From: Fortiea sp. LEGE XX443
GTDB lineage: Bacteria > Cyanobacteriota > Cyanobacteriia > Cyanobacteriales > Nostocaceae
NCBI RefSeq assembly: GCF_015206815.1
Contig: NZ_JADEXZ010000009.1
Coordinates: 1 to 64,000 of the forward strand
Direction of reading: 5' to 3'
Length of the DNA: 64,000 nucleotides
In this document: positions 60,237-64,000 of the stretch, piece by piece
How the letters are laid out: each line of letters opens with the position of its first letter
Numbering within the stretch: position 1 is the stretch's first letter
Made by a program: the position numbers and the translations under genes
The notes under the pieces: generated by a model
Told to the model about the DNA's origin: nothing
Databases searched by the model: none
Seen by the model: only the letters and a program-made list of their open reading frames with translations

Positions 60237-60902
60237 GTGTATTATTTAAAATCAATAGCTACAACCTTGCGATATATTTATCTTCACGGTTTTGCTTCCA
60301 GCCCTAAATCTGCCAAAGCCCTGGCAATAGGCGATCGCTTTGCTAAAATTCAAACACAGTTAAAAATTCCCGATCTAAATGCTGGTGACTTTTCCCAATT
60401 GACAATTACGCGTCAAATAAATCAAGTTGCAGCAGAATTTCCTGATGATTCTGAACCAGTCACGTTAATAGGCTCTAGTTTAGGTGGTTTGATATCTGCT
60501 CATTTGGGACAGCGCTATCAACAAGTGCAACGCTTAATTTTACTAGCACCAGCTTTTGGTTTTTTATCTCATTGGTTGCCCAAACTAGGAAATGAAGAGA
60601 TTAAGCGTTGGCAACAAGAAAAGTATCTCATGGTTTACCACTATGGGGAAGGGCGATCGCTACCTCTAAGTTACGATTTCGTCACAGATGCAAAGCAATA
60701 CCCAGAGGATATATTGCAACGTTCCATTCCAACGCTGATTTTGCATGGAATACAAGATGAGGTCATCCCGATTACAGCGAGTCAAGACTTTAAGCGATCG
60801 CGTCCTTGGGTAGAGTTAGTAGAACTCGATAGCGATCATGCCTTAGGTGATGTCACAACAGAAATTTGGCAAGCAATTCGCCGCTCCTGTCAGTTACCGT
60901 AA
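60237..60902 (+). CDS. YqiA-family alpha/beta hydrolase (esterase)
   Basis: A 221-residue hydrolase. YIYLHGFASSPKSAKA is the YqiA/YcfP start, Ser81 in LIGSSLGGLISAHLG is the nucleophile, and Asp in LHGIQDEVIP and His in LDSDHAL complete the triad. The substrate is unknown; E. coli YqiA hydrolyses acyl-CoA and simple esters. The frame begins at GTG 60237, but TTG 60267 would place the start directly at the conserved RYIYLHGF strand, and neither has a clear ribosome site. The hisC gene follows after 73 bases. Confidence 0.87.
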   Translation: MYYLKSIATTLRYIYLHGFASSPKSAKALAIGDRFAKIQTQLKIPDLNAGDFSQLTITRQINQVAAEFPDDSEPVTLIGSSLGGLISAHLGQRYQQVQRLILLAPAFGFLSHWLPKLGNEEIKRWQQEKYLMVYHYGEGRSLPLSYDFVTDAKQYPEDILQRSIPTLILHGIQDEVIPITASQDFKRSRPWVELVELDSDHALGDVTTEIWQAIRRSCQLP

Positions 60903-60975
60903 CGCGGTAAAATATGAACCTCGCCAGCAAGCAATTGTCTAAATCGTTTGTTTTATTGATTGGTGACTAAAAATT

Positions 60976-62124
60976 ATGCTTCCTTTTATTCGGTCAGATT
61001 TAGCCCAATTTACTGCTTACAAACCCCATCCTAGCAGCAATACAGATGAACCAGTCGCCACACAGTTTGATCGACTGGATACCAATGAAAGCCCCTATGA
61101 TTTACCTCCTGAATTAAAAGAAAAGTTAGCCTGGACATATCAGCAAGTCATCGAAATAAATCGCTATCCTGATGGCGGACATGAGCAACTTAAAAATGCG
61201 ATCGCGGAATATGTGAATGAATCGGCTAATCTAACTCCATCGTTGTTTACTGCTGCCAATATTTCTGTTGGTAATGGTTCAGATGAACTAATCCGCTCTT
61301 TATTAATTGCTACTTGTCTGAGGGGAGAAGGTTCAATTCTAGTTGCCAATCCTACTTTTTCTATGTATGGGATTTTAGCTCAAACCTTGGGTATAGGAGT
61401 AGTGACAGTAGGCAGAAATGAAGAAAATTTTGAAATAGACTTAAAAGCTGCACAGACAGCCATAGAACAAACTCAAAATCCTCCAATTCGGGTAGTTTTC
61501 GTAGTACATCCTAATTCTCCAACTGCCAATAAACTAACTGCGGCAGAATTAGCATGGCTAAGAAATTTATCGGAGCAAATTTTAGTAGTAATTGACGAAG
61601 CTTACTTTGAATTTAGCCAAAACACCTTAGTGGGTGAATTGGCACAGCGCCCCAATTGGATAATCTTACGGACTTTTTCTAAAGCTTTCCGTTTAGCAGC
61701 TATGCGTGTGGGTTATTGTATTGCTCATCCAGAAGCGATCGCTATTTTAGAGAAAGTTCGCTTGCCTTACAATCTGCCTAGCTTTTCACTAGCCGCAGCA
61801 TTAGTAGCTTTGCAAAACCGTCAACTCTTACTTAGCTCAATTTTACAAACTTTGAATGAACGTGACAAACTCATCGCAGTTTTGTCTCAACATCCAGGAT
61901 TGCAAGTTACAGAAAGCGCAGCTAACTTTGTTTATCTGCGTCTCAAACCAAATGGTTCTTATAGACAAGATGCTACTTTACAAAACCTACACCAACAACT
62001 CAAAAACTCCGGCACTCTCGTAAGACTACTTAAGGGAGGATTACGAATCACTATTGGGACATCTGAAGAAAATACCCGCACCTTGGCGCGACTACAAGCT
62101 GCTATGGCGAATTTTGAATCTTAA
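60976..62124 (+). CDS. hisC: Histidinol-phosphate aminotransferase
   Basis: A PLP enzyme of histidine synthesis (imidazole acetol phosphate to histidinol phosphate). The 382-residue fold type I protein has [22 protein letters not shown] (phosphate site), HPNSPTAN, Asp207 in [10 protein letters not shown], the PLP lysine Lys236 in [16 protein letters not shown] and Arg in [12 protein letters not shown]. The length and motifs are standard. The start is ATG 60976. No other his genes are nearby, as is usual in cyanobacteria. Confidence 0.95.
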   Translation: MLPFIRSDLAQFTAYKPHPSSNTDEPVATQFDRLDTNESPYDLPPELKEKLAWTYQQVIEINRYPDGGHEQLKNAIAEYVNESANLTPSLFTAANISVGNGSDELIRSLLIATCLRGEGSILVANPTFSMYGILAQTLGIGVVTVGRNEENFEIDLKAAQTAIEQTQNPPIRVVFVVHPNSPTANKLTAAELAWLRNLSEQILVVIDEAYFEFSQNTLVGELAQRPNWIILRTFSKAFRLAAMRVGYCIAHPEAIAILEKVRLPYNLPSFSLAAALVALQNRQLLLSSILQTLNERDKLIAVLSQHPGLQVTESAANFVYLRLKPNGSYRQDATLQNLHQQLKNSGTLVRLLKGGLRITIGTSEENTRTLARLQAAMANFES

Positions 62125-62592
62125 CTACAAAAATCTGAATTTTGCTTGCCAGAAAAGTTAAGTTTAAATATCTTTAATTAATTTGCCAGTAGAAATGACT
62201 AAGTAATTTCATCATCAAGATTTATAAGATTAAATTGTTGTTCGTATTTATTGTATTTTTACTGAGATCATAACAGGAGAAATCCATATATAAGGCTTTT
62301 AGAGGCTGAAAAAAATAAATGTGATTTTCTCAGTACATGGAAATACACAACATATTTTTTAGCAATAAATGTGTATTTACACTGTTAAAAGCATCAAGAA
62401 GTCCTACATATAGTAAGAGCTTAATAGAAGATTTGTAAAGTTTTATTATTGATGGAATACAAGTAAAGATATGAATAATGAGTGCTATTTTTATAGCCAA
62501 AGTTAAATTTTTAAGATGATAATTTAACAGTCGGTTCGTCAACATAGTTGATCAGATATTTATTTAGTTCTTCAATAACTAGATACAACGCA
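62125..62592. other. Intergenic region, AT-rich, no gene seen
   Basis: A minus-strand frame of 71 codons (62330-62545) is very hydrophobic and lysine/isoleucine-rich only because of base composition, and I do not accept it. No repeats or hairpins stand out. Confidence 0.45.
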
Positions 62593-63297
62593 ATGGCAAC
62601 AATTTTTTCAAAATTAGTTTTTGGACTATCACTTACATCTGTAATGGGAGTCTATTCTTTAACCCTCGCTCCCTCAGCTTTAGCAAAGAAAAGTACGAGT
62701 AGCGTTTCAAGCACTACAACCACTACATCTACTTCTACAACTAATACTTCTAGTGTTGCTTGTAATGTTACAGATGTCTTCATAGGAAGTACGAGTGCTT
62801 CAGCTTGTAAAGGCCCCTTTAGTGGTAATGACACAGGAGCAAAAGGTACATTACTGACTGACTTGAATAACGGTCTGTTTGATATTGGTGCTAAAACCAC
62901 TTGGGAATTACTGGGAAAATCTGATGAGCAGGATTCTTTTGGCTTTGAAGCACAAAATAACTTGAGTTCTGGTACATGGAATCTCGGTAAGGCGCTTGGC
63001 GATGGCCCTACTACATTTGTAATTAGCCTCAAGACCAGTACTGCGTATAGCACATATCTTTTCAAAGATATTGATTTCTCTAAAACTGGTTTAACAGGTT
63101 TCTTCAACACCATCGGTGTTGCTCTAGATGGAAGTGGTAAACAAGGGAAGGCACTATCTCATGCTTCAATCTTCAAAGCTACTTACGTAAAGCTTCCCGA
63201 TCCTCCAAAAGCCAAAGTACCAGAACCTAGTGTTGCTATAGGTCTTGGTATAGTTATGGGTCGTATGCTTATTAGCCGTCGTCGCAAGTCTAACTAG
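62593..63297 (+). CDS. PEP-CTERM exported protein, otherwise unrecognised
   Basis: A 234-residue protein with a signal peptide (VFGLSLTSVMGVYSLTLAPS, ending near ALA at about 32) and a Ser/Thr-rich spacer (KKSTSSVSSTTTTTSTSTTN). The body of about 150 residues includes ACNVTDVFIGSTSASACKGP (two Cys) and repeated Gly/Asn turns. The C-terminus is VPEPSVAIGLGIVMG then RMLISRRRKS, a PEP-CTERM sorting signal. The body resembles no domain I can name. ATG 62593 is chosen because the upstream frame (62548) lacks a signal-like start. Confidence 0.8.
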   Translation: MATIFSKLVFGLSLTSVMGVYSLTLAPSALAKKSTSSVSSTTTTTSTSTTNTSSVACNVTDVFIGSTSASACKGPFSGNDTGAKGTLLTDLNNGLFDIGAKTTWELLGKSDEQDSFGFEAQNNLSSGTWNLGKALGDGPTTFVISLKTSTAYSTYLFKDIDFSKTGLTGFFNTIGVALDGSGKQGKALSHASIFKATYVKLPDPPKAKVPEPSVAIGLGIVMGRMLISRRRKSN

Positions 63298-63655
63298 TAC
63301 ACTATTTGAGTAGTGTCTTTGAGACAAGGCAAAAAGAAAGACGACAGTTGCTAGAGCGGGGGAACCTCATCTAATCGGGGAACCCGCACAAAGCGCTGAC
63401 CTAGAAAGCAGAAGAGCGTTTTGAAAACTTCATCTTTCTTTCAACTCTACTGTTATGTTTGCCTTTCTATTTGGGAATAACGCAAAAACTTATTCCATCA
63501 GCTTTTTTATTCAGTCTTTTGATTTGAGCAGAGGTATCGTAAAAGTCAAAGTGTAGTTCATGACAACCAGAGGCGCTATAGATAAAAATAGTATTGAGTA
63601 TCTACAGTCAGTATCAAAGTTCTAAAATTATTTATTAGATCAAGTTGAGGACGTT
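63298..63655. other. Intergenic region with a dispersed GC-rich repeat
   Basis: No gene seen. GCGGGGGAACC and GGGGAACCCGC near 63355-63388 form part of a dispersed repeat also seen in mutated form at 34150-34165. The last 60 bases should hold the glutaredoxin promoter. Confidence 0.45.
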
Positions 63656-63928
63656 ATGGCTGCCAAAGTAGAAATTTACACTTGGACAACTTGCCCATTT
63701 TGCATTCGAGCAAAAAATTTACTGAATAAAAAGGGTGTTGAATTTATTGAATACAGCATTGACGGAGATGAAGCAGAAAGAGCCAAGATGTCTCAAAGAG
63801 CGAACGGAAGACGTTCCATGCCACAAATTTTTATCAATGATAACCACTTAGGTGGTTGTGATGATATATATGCCTTAGAAAATCAAGGCAAACTAGATGA
63901 GTTGCTGGGTTCTGGTCGAAGCAACTAG
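63656..63928 (+). CDS. grxC: Glutaredoxin 3 (GrxC type)
   Basis: A 90-residue dithiol glutaredoxin that reduces disulfides and glutathione mixed disulfides. The active site Cys13-Pro-Phe-Cys16 is in WTTCPFCIRAK, the cis-Pro is in RSMPQIFIN, and GGCDDIYALE is the glutathione-binding end. In related cyanobacteria glutathione synthetase often follows; the window ends before that can be seen. The start is ATG 63656. Confidence 0.95.
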   Translation: MAAKVEIYTWTTCPFCIRAKNLLNKKGVEFIEYSIDGDEAERAKMSQRANGRRSMPQIFINDNHLGGCDDIYALENQGKLDELLGSGRSN

Positions 63929-64000
63929 ATGAAGCAGGATTGAGATTATATTTTTGCCACAGCAGTGATTTCTGCTAACAAGAAAAATCCTATCGCTCTA

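Noticed and set aside
59843-60307. 154-codon plus-strand and 92-codon minus-strand frames over the PPPID array
   Set aside because: The 15-bp repeat keeps all frames open; the translations (HRQLTHRQL-like and VDQLVVGQL-like) are artefacts of the FecR-domain gene's tail.
62330-62545. 71-codon hydrophobic minus-strand frame
   Set aside because: AT-rich DNA readily gives Leu/Ile/Lys-rich frames; no ribosome site or family resemblance.

Overview
The window reads as chromosomal DNA of a filamentous, probably heterocyst-forming cyanobacterium (Nostocales: Nostoc/Anabaena/Calothrix type). The evidence is a phycobilisome-linker-fused ferredoxin-NADP reductase (petH), phosphoribulokinase, thylakoid-lumen-type pentapeptide proteins, a CURT1/CAAD protein, a hybrid Ser/Thr-His kinase, PEP-CTERM proteins, abundant GCGATCGC (HIP1) octamers, moderate AT richness, and many short tandem repeats and palindromes of the kind scattered through Nostoc genomes. 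Genus and species cannot be fixed from the sequence alone. No rRNA, tRNA or CRISPR array was recognised. Gene identities rest on recognised family motifs, not on database searches.

Layout. 1-242: end of an IS630-type element that cuts the 5' part of a FAD-oxidoreductase gene. 315-8485: hemB behind a Fur-box-like palindrome, an ABC-2 exporter pair, an ABC1/UbiB kinase, a YidD-like protein, mannose-1-P guanylyltransferase and an LCP cell-wall ligase. 8548-12761: lumenal pentapeptide protein (start region duplicated), MurJ, a HAMP histidine kinase. 13294-19769: metK, prk, petH and hom, the metabolic core, with clear terminators for metK and prk. 19878-24725: SLH-domain protein, a MITE with target duplication, two unrecognised overlapping genes, a CAAD membrane protein, a second pentapeptide protein, an epoxide-hydrolase-like enzyme. 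25161-29725: DUF2358, a catalytically degenerate M48-like protein, a CorA-type transporter, Era, a NarL-type regulator. 29756-36801: a PEP-CTERM DUF4394 protein, DUF3611, a PD-(D/E)XK-like protein bracketed by direct repeats, a 54-residue four-cysteine protein, HdeD, KDPG aldolase, an L,D-transpeptidase, and a membrane protein with a C-terminal HTH-like segment behind an array of TTTTTGCC motifs. 36952-49290: pyrD and a block of three very large sensory proteins (multi-GAF, Ser/Thr-His hybrid kinase, multi-PAS kinase). 49469-64000: CHRD/PEP-CTERM protein, DUF2256, isoaspartyl peptidase, glmU, HD-GYP regulator, MnmC2-type methyltransferase, sulfurtransferase, a divergent beta-barrel/FecR pair with a 16-copy PPPID tail, YqiA-like esterase, hisC, a PEP-CTERM protein and glutaredoxin.

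Most genes are single transcription units of housekeeping or envelope function: tetrapyrrole, SAM, Calvin cycle, electron transfer, pyrimidine, amino acids, peptidoglycan and nucleotide sugars. The least explained features are the TTTTTGCC array with its membrane HTH protein (35880-36801), the repeat-flanked nuclease-fold gene (31825-32750), the pseudo-protease (25647-26549), the coupled orphan pair (21173-21881), and the recurrent placement of short repeats exactly at stop codons (8483, 19770, 29723, 36952, 51948, 57310).
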